From assembly GCA_022482925.1 (NCBI GenBank), contig JAKVOG010000003.1, positions 62,001 to 126,000 on the forward strand: 64,000 nucleotides of DNA, in the 5' to 3' direction. Under the pieces are notes generated by a model, which did no database searches, was not told the origin of the DNA, and saw only the letters and a program-made list of their open reading frames with translations. Position numbers and translations under genes: made by a program. Of this stretch, positions 26,742-35,385 are shown piece after piece (position 1 is the stretch's first letter; every line of letters begins with the position of its first letter). Source of the DNA: Selenomonas sp. Its GTDB lineage: Bacteria; Bacillota; Negativicutes; Selenomonadales; Selenomonadaceae.

Positions 26742-28134
26742 ATGTTATTCATTATGTTAGATATACATTCACGATTATGGCAGCGGCGTTTTTATACGAT
26801 TGTATTGCTTAGTGCAGTCGAAACAGTGCTGGCATTTTCCTGTTTCGGTTTTATCAGTATGCCGCCCATATCATTGACCACATTGCATATTCCGGTGCTT
26901 CTGGCAGCACTGGTTTATGGTCGGTGGGGCGGCGCTGTTCTTGGTGCTGTTTTTGGTGTTTTAAGCGCTTGTGTCGCGACGAATCTGTCCTTTATTCCTG
27001 CTGATCGGGTATTTTCGCCATTTCTGAGTGGCAATCCATTGGGGAGTATTGTCTCAGCGGTTGGTACTCGTATCCTGCTTGGCTGGATTGCGGGCTGGGC
27101 GTTTGGCCTGGTAAAGCATACAGCACATGAAGGATTGAAGATCGGACTGGTAAGTTATCTGTTGACTGGTCTGCATGGTTTGCTGGTGTTTGCGTCGTTT
27201 CATGTATTTTTCCCGGGCCTTGGCTTTACGCCGCTTTACCTGATAGAGCGGATTGCTTCTTTGGCGAATCTTTATGATGGCTGCCTGGCAGCCATTTTGG
27301 TGCCGCAAATTTATCTGTGGTTGTTTTGCAGTTCGTCCGGAAAGAAATTTCGGCATATTTTCTCTCAGACGGATACGATGATTTTTGATACTGCCAAATC
27401 ACGTCTGTTGTTGGCGTTTAGTGGGGGGGCTTTTCCTGACTTCGCTGGCCCTGGTCTGGCATTTTATCAGTCAGATCCAGCGGGCCTTGATGGCATTGCA
27501 GGGGAGTATGCCGGATGGACTGTCTGAACTCATGCTGGGCTGGGGGTTGCAGTTTGTTCTGGCAATTACAGCAGTATCATTCCTTCTCTTTGCTGTCATC
27601 ACGTATTATTACAATCTTTCCCATGAAGCACTGGAAAAGGCTCGTCGTGATCCGCTTACGGCGCTTTATAATAAGGGCAGTATAGTTGAACAGGTTGATG
27701 CGCAGCTTAAAGATAATTTTGCTGGCTATGGTGCTTTTCTGATGATGGATATCGATCATTTCAAGACGGTGAATGATAGCTTCGGGCATCCGATGGGAGA
27801 TGAGATCCTCAGAAATGTTGCCAGTGTGTTGGTGCGAGTGACCCGTGAGGCTGATCTGATTGGTCGTTTAGGTGGAGATGAGTTTTGTATCTATTTGCCC
27901 AATGCTCATACGAAAGATGATGCGCTCATGGTGTCTCAGCGTATTCAGCAGGAAGTTGCTGCTATTCTTATGCCTGATGGGACACCGGTAACGCTCAGTA
28001 TGGGAATGGTGTTGGCCGATGGACAGACGACATTCAATGAATTTTATGCAAAAGCAGATGAGGCACTCTATGAATCGAAGGAGCGTGGCCGGAACTGCTG
28101 CAGTGTCTATAAGGAAATGGCTGTTTTAACGTGA
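26742..28134 (+). pseudogene. Membrane diguanylate cyclase (GGDEF), one frameshift in a G run
   Basis: N-terminal membrane domain of about six helices that resembles an ECF-transporter S component or similar small-molecule sensor (HIPVLLAALVYGRWGGAVLGAVFGVLSAC; GIFSVG-like SIVSAVGTRILLGWIAGWAFG). Then comes a helix pair and a GGDEF cyclase: ARRDPLTALYNKG, DIDHFKTVNDSFGH, RLGGDEFCIYLP. The active site is complete, so c-di-GMP synthesis would be expected. The frame is lost at a G7 run (27421-27427); with six G it continues AFSGGLFLTSLALVWHF. The homopolymer makes a sequencing slip plausible. Confidence 0.85.
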
Positions 28135-28221
28135 GGAAGGAATACAGGGAAGAAAGTAGATGAATGCGTCAGTGCAACTGCCGGATATATGCATTGATGA
28201 TTGATTTGGAGATGTATATTG

Positions 28222-28757
28222 ATGGATAATAGTCAATTATTTGGCTGGTATTATCTGGCTGTTGTTAACCTATTGACATTGGGGCTGTACCGTTGGGACA
28301 AATATTGTGCCGTACATCATCGCTGGCGGATTTCTGAGTTTACGCTGCTGCTGAGTGCAGCTATGGGCGGTTGTGCTGGGGCATTGTTGGGGATGCGGCT
28401 TTTCCGGCATAAGACAAGACATTGGAAGTTTCGGATCGGTATTCCTTTTTGCCTGCTGATTTGGATTTTTTTGCTTGTGGGGATAAATTCACCGGTATCT
28501 GCAGATGGTCAGTGTTATTATGTCAGTGTGTCAGGCTATGATCAGAATCGTGGAACGATGGATAATCCTTTGGCAACTTTGGCTGGGGCGCAGGAAAAAG
28601 CAGTTTCGGGGGATACGGTATATATTATGCCCGGCACCTATAAAGTGAATTCGTCTGCTGAGGAGGACGAACTTTACAGGGAGGTTATGACGTTCTATAA
28701 AAGTGGAATTACCTATGCAGGTTATTCAGCCAAGGAACCCCTGTGTGTTAGCATAGT
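28222..28757 (+). pseudogene. DUF1294 membrane domain fused to a beta-helix domain, 3' truncated
   Basis: Residues 1-95 are a DUF1294 protein (YLAVVNLLTLGLYRWDKYCAVHHRWRISEFTLLL, GALLGMRLFRHKTRHWKFRIGIP), with three helices. In the same frame follows an exported-looking part: YYVSVSGYDQNRGTMDNPLATL, a hallmark of right-handed parallel beta-helix proteins (DUF1565/pectate-lyase type), and DTVYIMPGTYKV. The frame then meets the start of an insertion element near 28742-28757 and is lost. DUF1294 proteins normally end after about 90 residues, so the fusion is unusual. The start at 28222 has GGAG upstream. Confidence 0.7.
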
Positions 28758-28823
28758 TGTCAGTGATAGATGAAAGCTTTTGTGTTACCATAGATGAGTA
28801 TCACAGAAAGGAGCTCGACAACC

Positions 28824-29318
28824 ATGCAGTATAGCAATGAACTTCGTGAGGCGGTGTTACGACGCCTACTTCCTCCACAGAATGAATCCATCAGTAAGGT
28901 GGCGTCTGCCGAAGGAATCTCTGAACAAACCCTTCGCAATTGGTTGGCAAAGGCAAAGACAGACGGAACATCTGCCAGCGACTTTGAACGCCCTGCTGAC
29001 AAATGGAGTACGCAGGATAAATTTCTCATCGTCGTTGAAACAGCCAGTATGAATGAAGAAGCCTTGGCAGAATATGCTCGCAAGAAAGGCCTTTATGTCG
29101 ATCAGATCAAGTCCTGGCGCGATGCGTGCCTGAATGCCAATGGCGGTGTCGCAAAAGAAGCTGCCCGTTTGCACAAGGAACTCAAGGCTACCGAGCGGGA
29201 AAACCGTAAGCTGGGAAAAGAACTTGCCCGTAAGGAAAAAGCTCTAGCAGAAACTGCAGCTTTACTCGTTCTAAGAAAAAAAGCCGATGCGATCTGGGGG
29301 GACAACGAGGACGAATGA
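28824..29318 (+). CDS. IS3-family OrfA-type protein
   Basis: A 164-residue DNA-binding protein with two helix-turn-helix units (ISKVASAEGISEQTLRNWLAKAK and ALAEYARKKGLYVDQIKSWRDAC) and a C-terminal coiled coil (HKELKATERENRKLGKELARKEKALAE). Start follows AAGGAG. Its stop overlaps the orfB start (ATGA). Complete but without a partner transposase. Confidence 0.85.
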   Translation: MQYSNELREAVLRRLLPPQNESISKVASAEGISEQTLRNWLAKAKTDGTSASDFERPADKWSTQDKFLIVVETASMNEEALAEYARKKGLYVDQIKSWRDACLNANGGVAKEAARLHKELKATERENRKLGKELARKEKALAETAALLVLRKKADAIWGDNEDE

Positions 29319-29716
29319 TCAGCGCCCCAGATCGCGCAAATGCTGTACAGCTGATTTTAGAAGCCATGCACCATGGTGCTGGTTGTGCTGCGGCCTGTGA
29401 GGCTCTCGGCATTACTGAGCGGACCTATTTCCGCTGGCAAAAATTACAAAAAGAACATGGAAATATCTCCGATTTACGGCCAACCGCCAAGCGATTGGCT
29501 CCTGCCAACAAACTAAGTGAGAATGAACGCCGGAAAATCATCGATACGGTTACCCAGGAATACTACAAGGATATGCCTCCCTGTGAAATTGTACCAGCAC
29601 TTGCTGACAAGGGGCAGTATCTCGCTTCAGAATCCACCTTTTACCGGGTTCTCCGTCAGGAAGGAATGGCAGGCCGTCGCGGCCGTGCTGCAGCTCCAGT
29701 AAAACGTAAGATTTCT
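29315..29716 (+). pseudogene. IS3-family OrfB, N-terminal fragment
   Basis: Begins MISAPDRANAVQLILEAM and has the HTH_21-like lead-in LRPTAKRLAPANKLSENER and YLASESTFYRVLRQEG. The catalytic rve core is missing because ISL3 starts at 29717. Confidence 0.85.
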
Positions 29717-31229
29717 GGCTCTTCACTAGATTGTGTGGGTAAAATGTCTGCATGAAATGTTGGTTTGCCCTTATAGGATATGGGCTTATGGACGATTCGG
29801 CAGCGGAATATTTAAGTTGGAACAAACTAGCAGCACCATGTCGAGCATATTCTGGATATTTCGGAAGCCAAATGAGCGCCGAATAATCAACTTGATTTTG
29901 TTGTTTGTGGACTCAACCCTGGCATTGCTGACCTGTAGCTGTATGGTGTTTAGAATATGATCCTTGTGGCGCATAATCTTCCGTTGCAGTTCAACAAACT
30001 CAGGGATTCGGCAATGCCGTGCCCAGTTCACCCAGCGCGTAAGTTCGCTTTCGGCAGCCTCCACATCAGTCATCTTCAATAGGAGTCGCAGCATCTCTTT
30101 CAGCTTATACGCTCGGTAAAGTCGGTTATTCGAAAGCTGTATCATTTCCAGCTTGGCTTCCTGTGTTGTAGTAAGGTTCTCAGGTGCCTTACCTAATGAA
30201 TAAGTTGCTCCTTTTATAGCTTGGGCATGCTTTTTAGCTGCTAAAAACTCTGCGTGTTTTTCATCATTCACTTTGGGACGGCCTCTCCTTTGCTTGCCAT
30301 AAGCTTCTGCAACAGATTTTGCTTCATGCCAACTCTGCCGACGGACTTTATCGAGGGCTTCCATGGCCCATTCCACTACATGAAAAGCGTCAATACAACG
30401 GGTGCAGTTAGGCAAATATTCCTTAACGCAGGAGGTAATCCATCGGGCACCGTCACCAGTAACGACACGGATGGACTCTCTCTGCTGCTGACTCAGCTTC
30501 TCCATGAATAAGGTCAGGATGGCTTTGCCATGTCCCTCATGGGCCCATACAACGGTATTTGTCGCATGATTCACGACTACCGTGATATATTTGTGCCCTT
30601 TACGGTAGCTGGTCTCATCGATGCCAATTTCCACTAGACCATCCAATCGGCCATTGAGGTTCGGCTCTATATCCTCACGGACACGAGAGATGATTTTGCC
30701 GACGGTATCCCAGGAGACACGCATATATCTAGCAACAGCGCTCTTATTGAGCTGCGTTGCTAGCCAGGCGGTACTCGTTTCGAATTCTTTGGTAAAGCGA
30801 GACCCAGGATAAGCCCAAGGGACGCTGGCGACGTGAACGCCATGACGAGGACATTCAATGCGTAAGGTATCCGCGACAATTTGCACGATGACGCCACCGA
30901 AATCTAGAGCCCGCCAGGTTCTGCTAATGCGACCCGTGTCATAACCAGGGCATTTTGCCCCGCAAATCGGGCAACGATTCTGATCTCTTTTGTGTGGCGT
31001 AGCCTTGATGGTAAGATGGCGAACAGCGTCCTTATCCGACCAAAGTTTTACGTCCTCAATGATGATGTTCTTGACATTTAAGAGATTTTTGCATAATGTA
31101 GAAGTAGAAACCACGTGCATCCTCCTTGGAATGTTTTTGTGTAGAGACTTCTACATTACCATGGATGCAGGTGGTTTTCAATTATTTAGTTAGCAGAGGG
31201 CTTTTCTACCCACACAAAGTAGTGAAGCC
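29717..31229 (-). mobile_element. ISL3-family element
   Basis: Ends share CTTCACTA and, two bases further in, TTGTGTGGGTA (left at 29721, right complemented from about 31227). The outermost left bases GGCT suit the ISL3 end GGCTCTTC. No 8-bp direct repeat is seen: the left flank is IS3 orfB and the right flank is a nitroreductase gene, so the element borders a deletion or rearrangement. Confidence 0.85.
29786..31120 (-). CDS. ISL3-family transposase
   Basis: 444 residues. N-terminal zinc finger (RCPICGAKCPGYD and CPRHGV), a helix-turn-helix (LNKSAVARYMRVSWDTVGKI), then the DDE core: IGIDETSYRKGHKYITVVV (Asp), VTGDGARWI with CIDAFHVVEWA (Asp) and VESTNNKIKLIIRRSFGFRN (Glu). Intact. Confidence 0.95.
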   Translation of the reverse strand: MHVVSTSTLCKNLLNVKNIIIEDVKLWSDKDAVRHLTIKATPHKRDQNRCPICGAKCPGYDTGRISRTWRALDFGGVIVQIVADTLRIECPRHGVHVASVPWAYPGSRFTKEFETSTAWLATQLNKSAVARYMRVSWDTVGKIISRVREDIEPNLNGRLDGLVEIGIDETSYRKGHKYITVVVNHATNTVVWAHEGHGKAILTLFMEKLSQQQRESIRVVTGDGARWITSCVKEYLPNCTRCIDAFHVVEWAMEALDKVRRQSWHEAKSVAEAYGKQRRGRPKVNDEKHAEFLAAKKHAQAIKGATYSLGKAPENLTTTQEAKLEMIQLSNNRLYRAYKLKEMLRLLLKMTDVEAAESELTRWVNWARHCRIPEFVELQRKIMRHKDHILNTIQLQVSNARVESTNNKIKLIIRRSFGFRNIQNMLDMVLLVCSNLNIPLPNRP

Positions 31230-31235
31230 TCAAAT

Positions 31236-31625
31236 ATGATGTCATTTGATCGTGACAAATTACTGGGGAGTCATGTATCGGATGAGCAGCCGTCCGTTAT
31301 TGATGATCCGAAGATAAAAAATGGTTTTTATGATGCGCCAACGGTGTGTATCATTTTTGCACAGGAAGATTTTCTTTTCAGTGTTGCAGATGCGTTCTGT
31401 ATAGCGGAAAATATGGTTTTGGAAGCTTTTTCACTGGGGATTGATTCCTGTATCGTATCCCGTGCAGAAGAAACGTTTACAACGGATTATGGGAAACAAT
31501 TGCTACAAGATTGGAAGGTTCCTGAAACAATGATTGCACGTTGCTTTGTCGTATTAGGTTATCATGAAGGCTTGTATCCAAAAGAGAAGCCACGCAAAGA
31601 GAATCGCAGTCTCACTGTGGAATGA
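31236..31625 (+). pseudogene. Nitroreductase-family protein, 5' truncated
   Basis: The surviving 129 residues contain GFYDAPTVCIIFAQEDFLFSVADAFCIAENMVLEAFSLGIDSCIVSRAEE, FVVLGYHEG and YPKEKPRKENR, the middle and end of a nitroreductase. The N-terminal flavin-binding helix (R-x-S-x-R) is lacking. The ISL3 element ends 6 bases before the first ATG, so the 5' part was removed with it. The remaining protein would not be expected to bind FMN. Confidence 0.8.
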
Positions 31626-31734
31626 AAGCCGGTCAGCGCAGCTGCGTGTCCTTATGGCAAGTCGGTTCATGGGGAGAATATGCCAGGAATGTATCCATTC
31701 GTCTGAATGTGCATGGGTACACAACCTTAACGGA

Positions 31735-32890
31735 CTATTTCTGACGTGCGAAGAAGTAATAGGCAGCGATGCCGCTTAGAAGCAGGGCCGCACTGCAATT
31801 GAACATGGCAGTATAGCCAAAGGCAGAGGCAACTGCACCGCCAGCGAGCGGGCCAAATCCCTGACCGGAATTTGCGCCGATGAAGAACGTACTGGCGGCC
31901 AGACCACGCTGAACAGAGCCTGAACGGCGCAGACATTCTGCCTGCAGTGATGGCTGTGCTGTTCCCTGGCCAAAGGCTTTGATGACAGCTGCGGCGAGAA
32001 TCATGCCCAGACCTGCTGCATGGCCAAGAAACAAGGCTTCCAGGATAGCACAGAGCAGAGCCGGGTAGAGGATGAAAGACAGTCCGTCCCTTTTTGTCAT
32101 ACAGCTTGCCGGCCAGTGGGCGCGTAAGCAGGAGGCATAGGGCGTTTACGGTAAAATAAAGGCCAATATTCGGAATGTCGCGTTCCTGTGCGAGAAGGAC
32201 AAGAAATGAACTGGCCAGGCCGTTGCCCATGGAAAATAAACCGCCAATCAAGGAAAGAGGCAGGAGCGGGAAAGAAATAATATCGGACAGATGCAGGGAG
32301 GAAAAGGAGAATTTTGGATGCGGCAGAGCAGGGGAACTTTGCATGAAGCTCATGCCGATCGTGGCGGCAATCAGCAGCAGCGCAGCAAGTAAAAACGTGC
32401 TGTCGATACCGATTCGGTCAGAAATTTCGATGCCGGCAGTCGGGGCGGCAGCCATGGCGATGACCTGGCCAATGCTGTAATAGCCCATGCCTTCACCCAG
32501 TCGTTTTTGGGGAATGAAGTCTGAGATCCAGCCCATGTTTGTTGAGATGGCAACGGTAAAGCTTACCCCGTGCAGCATGCGCAGAAAAATCATGGCAGCG
32601 GTGTTCGGCGCGAGCATATAGCCGAAGGTAGCCAGTCCATTGATGAATGTGCAGGTCATCAGCAGATATTTTTTATTCATACGGTCAATGAGCAGCCTGG
32701 CAAGTGGGCCGAGCAAAAGCGCTGTGAGTGCGAAAATGCCAACAACTAGTCCTGCTGTAGCAAGGCTGGCACCAAATTGCAGGACATAAAGAGAAAGCAA
32801 TGGCGTAATGAGATTGAAAGCCGCTTGCGCCAGCAGGTTCATGCAGACCAGCAGGATGAAATTTTTATTCCAAAGAGATGGAGCTGTTAA
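31735..32890 (-). pseudogene. MFS transporter, frameshifted, start codon unclear
   Basis: A 12-helix MFS pump similar in plan to 21479-25273: LWNKNFILLVCMNLLAQAAFN, LLGPLARLLIDRMNKKYLLM, IPQKRLGEGMGYYSIGQ. A T5/A5 run at 32091-32095 carries one extra base; with four A the frame continues KLYDKRDGLSFILYPALLCAILE and ends at 31735. Homology extends upstream of the first ATG (32842) to about 32890, where AAGGAGG is followed by ATTAACAGC in place of the ATGACAGC expected, so the start is also damaged. Confidence 0.78.
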
Positions 32891-33015
32891 TGGAAAAAGC
32901 CTCCTTGTGGTAGAAGATATCTATTATTATATAGTATATCACGGTTCAGGTGTTCTTAAAGCAAACGCATTCTCCTTGCCGTTTCTTAAAAATGGAGATA
33001 GGCTAATATCATAGG

Positions 33016-33063
33016 AAAGAGCCAGCCAGATACAGGATGATTCTTGTATCCGACTGGCTCTTT
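33016..33063. terminator. Bidirectional hairpin between convergent or adjacent units
   Basis: AAAGAGCCAG with CTGGCTCTTT as outer stem, and GATACA / TGTATC as inner stem. It follows the stop of the leftward hydrolase (33081). Confidence 0.8.
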
Positions 33064-33080
33064 GGGGTTCTGAATATCGA

Positions 33081-33899
33081 TTATTTCAGCTGTTTGTTCA
33101 GGTAATTCACAGCGATATCGGTTGCGGTGGTTACGTTCTGGGAGAAGTTGTGGTCATAACCAGGCAACAGGTGAAGTTCACTGTTGGGGTAGAGATGTGC
33201 GTAACGCTCGCTGTAGGTGTAGGGGACTAGCTGATCGCCAGTTCCGTGAATCATGCAGGCGTAGCCTTGATAACCGGCAGCTGTTTCATAGATCGGCAGA
33301 CTGAAGGCGGTCTTGATGTAGTTGCGGCCAATCTTATATCCACCGAAAATCTCGACATATTCTGGCGGATCGAGCGGATTACATTTCACGCCGTAGGCAG
33401 CACCACGGATGGCATCTTCACGCAGCACAGCCGCCGGAGCGAGGAGAACGATAGCCTTGACTTTATCCGTGCCAAGTTCGCCGGCAGTCATACTGGTGAC
33501 GACACCGCCCTGGGAGTGGCCGGCCATCGATACCGAGGTAACGCCTGGCAGTGCCTTCACATAGTTGTAGACTTTCTTGGCATCTTCAATCTCATTGGGA
33601 ACGGTCATGTCCTGAAAACGTCCTTCGCTTTCCCCATGCCCGTTGAAGTCGAAGCGGATGGAGGCAATTCCATTCTTTTCCAGGCCATCAGCCATATGGG
33701 TTATGATCGTATCTTCTTTGTTGGATGTGAATCCATGCATCAGCATGACCATTGAATAGCTATTTTTGCCATCCGGGCGTTGGATGACAGCGGCTAATTT
33801 ACCATGATCGCCCTGAATACTGACCTTTTCCGCAGCAGCAAAGGCGGTCATCGGCACCATCAGGCAGGCCATCAGTGCCAGCAGGAATAATTTTTTCAT
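33081..33899 (-). CDS. Exported alpha/beta hydrolase
   Basis: A 272-residue serine hydrolase. Signal peptide MKKLFLLALMACLMVPMTAFAAA with cleavage after AFA. The fold has MLMHGFTSNKED (oxyanion loop), AGHSQGGVVTSM (nucleophile elbow GxSxG, Ser near residue 130), an acidic residue in HGTGDQLVPY and His in GYDHNFSQN. Resembles feruloyl-esterase-like and BAAT-type esterases. The ATG at 33899 is chosen over one 17 codons upstream because it begins the signal peptide and has CAGGAG before it. A PerR/Fur-like box lies 80 bases upstream. Confidence 0.88.
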   Translation of the reverse strand: MKKLFLLALMACLMVPMTAFAAAEKVSIQGDHGKLAAVIQRPDGKNSYSMVMLMHGFTSNKEDTIITHMADGLEKNGIASIRFDFNGHGESEGRFQDMTVPNEIEDAKKVYNYVKALPGVTSVSMAGHSQGGVVTSMTAGELGTDKVKAIVLLAPAAVLREDAIRGAAYGVKCNPLDPPEYVEIFGGYKIGRNYIKTAFSLPIYETAAGYQGYACMIHGTGDQLVPYTYSERYAHLYPNSELHLLPGYDHNFSQNVTTATDIAVNYLNKQLK

Positions 33900-33980
33900 T
33901 ATACACAGCTCCTGTTCGTATGTAATAAAAACCTGTTTATAATATAACACGTAAATGATTGGAATTGAAGATAGATGTTG

Positions 33981-33995
33981 TTATAATGATTATCA
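33981..33995. promoter_or_regulatory. PerR/Fur-type box
   Basis: TTATAATGATTATCA differs at one position from the PerR box consensus TTATAATNATTATAA and at one from the Fur 7-1-7 consensus TGATAATNATTATCA. It lies 82 bases upstream of the hydrolase start and after the Cys-rich gene stop. The two regulators cannot be distinguished from one site. Confidence 0.6.
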
Positions 33996-34038
33996 TGATA
34001 GCGGTAATTCGAGCCTGGAAGACATGATGTGTTTCCTG

Positions 34039-34230
34039 TCAGTTGTTTTTGGCCCAGGAACCAATCATATCGTGCAGCCAGGATCTTTTAGGATGGTTTG
34101 CAGCTGAGCCTGTGCCACTCCAGCAGAGTTTGCCGTCACAGCCATTGCAGTATGGGCAGCTGGCGCAATTCTTGCTGGTGCGGCGGCTGCATTCACGACA
34201 GATGCAGCTGCTGCAGGAATACTCTTTCAT
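34039..34230 (-). CDS. Small cysteine-rich protein of unknown function
   Basis: A 63-residue protein whose residues 5-38 hold ten cysteines in short spacings (CSSCICRECS, then CASCPYCNGCDGKLC). There is no signal peptide or membrane helix. The pattern suggests one or two metal sites (zinc or iron-sulfur), or a metal-buffering role. I do not recognise a family. The ATG at 34230 has GGGAGGG upstream; the longer frame to 34314 lacks a ribosome site. It is divergent from the HxlR gene at 34344 and adjacent to a PerR/Fur-type box. Confidence 0.65.
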   Translation of the reverse strand: MKEYSCSSCICRECSRRTSKNCASCPYCNGCDGKLCWSGTGSAANHPKRSWLHDMIGSWAKNN

Positions 34231-34343
34231 AATGAACCCTCCCTGTGTGTTTCTTATAGGATAACATGTCCGAGGCAGCAGGGCGATAGCAAAAGTTACA
34301 GGTTTTGCTGACACGTGATTGATATAAGAAAGGAGATCTTATT

Positions 34344-34682
34344 TTGGTTGATCGGAAAGAGTTGCCGGCATGTCCGGTTGAGACGACGCTGCTATTGATC
34401 AGTGACCGCTGGAAGGTCCTTATCCTGCGGGACCTGCTCAGTGGGACCAAACGATTCGGTGAGCTGAAACGGAGTGTGGGGACAATCTCGCAGAAGGTAC
34501 TGACCAGTAATCTTCGCTCGATGGAAGCGGATGGTTTATTGGTACGCCAGGTTTATCCGGAAGTGCCGCCAAGGGTAGAGTATACGTTGACCGAATTAGG
34601 GAAAAGCCTGAAGCCCGTACTGGATGCGATGTGGGACTGGGGTGAGGGCTACCAGGCTTTGGCAAAAGAGCCGGAAGCTTGA
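34344..34682 (+). CDS. HxlR-family transcriptional regulator (copy 3)
   Basis: A 112-residue winged-helix protein: ACPVETTLLLISDRWKVLILRDL (sensing Cys in the usual place), FGELKRSVGTISQKVLTSNLR (recognition helix) and VYPEVPPRVEYTLTELG (wing). It starts with TTG at 34344 after AAGGAG. It is more distant from the other two HxlR proteins (ISDRWKVLILRDL against GGKYKAIILWHL). An HxlR-type operator lies just after it, before the MarR gene. Confidence 0.9.
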   Translation: MVDRKELPACPVETTLLLISDRWKVLILRDLLSGTKRFGELKRSVGTISQKVLTSNLRSMEADGLLVRQVYPEVPPRVEYTLTELGKSLKPVLDAMWDWGEGYQALAKEPEA

Positions 34683-34700
34683 GGCATGGTTTCCTTCAGG

Positions 34701-34728
34701 TAACTATAGCACTTTGAAGTGCCTACTT
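34701..34728 (+). promoter_or_regulatory. HxlR-type operator upstream of marR
   Basis: TAACTATAGCACTTTGAAGT followed by GCCTACTT matches the sites at 3741 (minus strand) and 4210. It lies 19 bases after the HxlR copy 3 stop and 59 before the marR start, suggesting that HxlR 3 controls marR and the flavin protein gene. Confidence 0.7.
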
Positions 34729-34782
34729 TTCAGGGGAGCTGCTGCGTGTTATCATGAGATTGTGTTCAGGAGGTGAAGAAAC

Positions 34783-34794
34783 TTAGATGTCTAA
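34783..34794. promoter_or_regulatory. MarR operator overlapping its own start codon
   Basis: TTAGATGTCTAA is a near-perfect 12-bp palindrome whose centre ATG is the marR start codon. The perfect form TTAGATATCTAA recurs at 35281, 42 bases after marR. Confidence 0.65.
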
Positions 34795-35239
34795 TAAAAA
34801 ACAGATTGAGCCGCGGAATATGATCGCGCTCATGAGCAGGATTACCGAACTGACAAACCGGATGATTGTGGATGAACTCCATGCGCATGGAATCGAAGGA
34901 ATTGTGCCATCACATGGTGGCATACTGACCCGCTTGTTCACGGGGAAGCAGTATACGATGCAGGAAATGGCGGCGGCCATCCATCGCACGAGGCCAACCC
35001 TGACAGTTCTTGTCAGAAAGCTTGAAGCACAGGGCTATGTGCTTCGGGAAAAAAGCAAAGCAGATTCCCGGGTGACATTCCTGCGGATCACAGAGAAAGG
35101 CCGGGCACTGGAGCCGGTATTCCGTGAAATCTCGGATCAGATGAACGCGCTTGTCTATCAGGGACTGTCGGATGATGAGGCACAGCGGATGTCCGGACAA
35201 CTGCGGCAGATGCTGGAACGTCTGGCAGGGGCCGTTTGA
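34787..35239 (+). CDS. MarR-family transcriptional regulator
   Basis: A 150-residue winged-helix dimer: N-terminal dimer helix (RNMIALMSRITELTNRMIVDEL), YTMQEMAAAIHRTRPTLTVLVRKLEAQGYV (recognition helix) and the wing EKSKADSRVTFLRITEKGRAL with the conserved Asp-x-Arg. It begins at ATG 34787 after AGGAGG. Palindromes at its start and just downstream point to self-control and control of the flavin protein gene that follows. Ligand unknown. Confidence 0.9.
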   Translation: MSNKKQIEPRNMIALMSRITELTNRMIVDELHAHGIEGIVPSHGGILTRLFTGKQYTMQEMAAAIHRTRPTLTVLVRKLEAQGYVLREKSKADSRVTFLRITEKGRALEPVFREISDQMNALVYQGLSDDEAQRMSGQLRQMLERLAGAV

Positions 35240-35280
35240 CGGAAATGGTACAACCCAGTGGGGCTGTGCCAGGTTAAAAC

Positions 35281-35292
35281 TTAGATATCTAA
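35281..35292. promoter_or_regulatory. Second MarR-type operator
   Basis: Perfect palindrome TTAGATATCTAA, preceded by AAAC and followed by AAAC, 94 bases before the flavin protein start. Shares the sequence of the site over the marR start codon. Confidence 0.65.
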
Positions 35293-35385
35293 ACAAAATG
35301 GATCATGATGGCTCAGGCACAGTGATCTGTGAACTGAACTCAATGATAGAATGATTTCATGGATTATGTAAAGGGGAATTGCACG

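Larger units (their letters stand above)
28742..29716 (+). mobile_element. Partial IS3-family element, right part lost
   Basis: Carries a complete orfA and about 134 codons of orfB, then is cut by the ISL3 element at 29717. The remainder of orfB and the right end are not found on the other side of ISL3, so a deletion accompanied or followed that insertion. The left end lies near 28742 but its terminal repeat cannot be confirmed without the right one. Confidence 0.75.
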
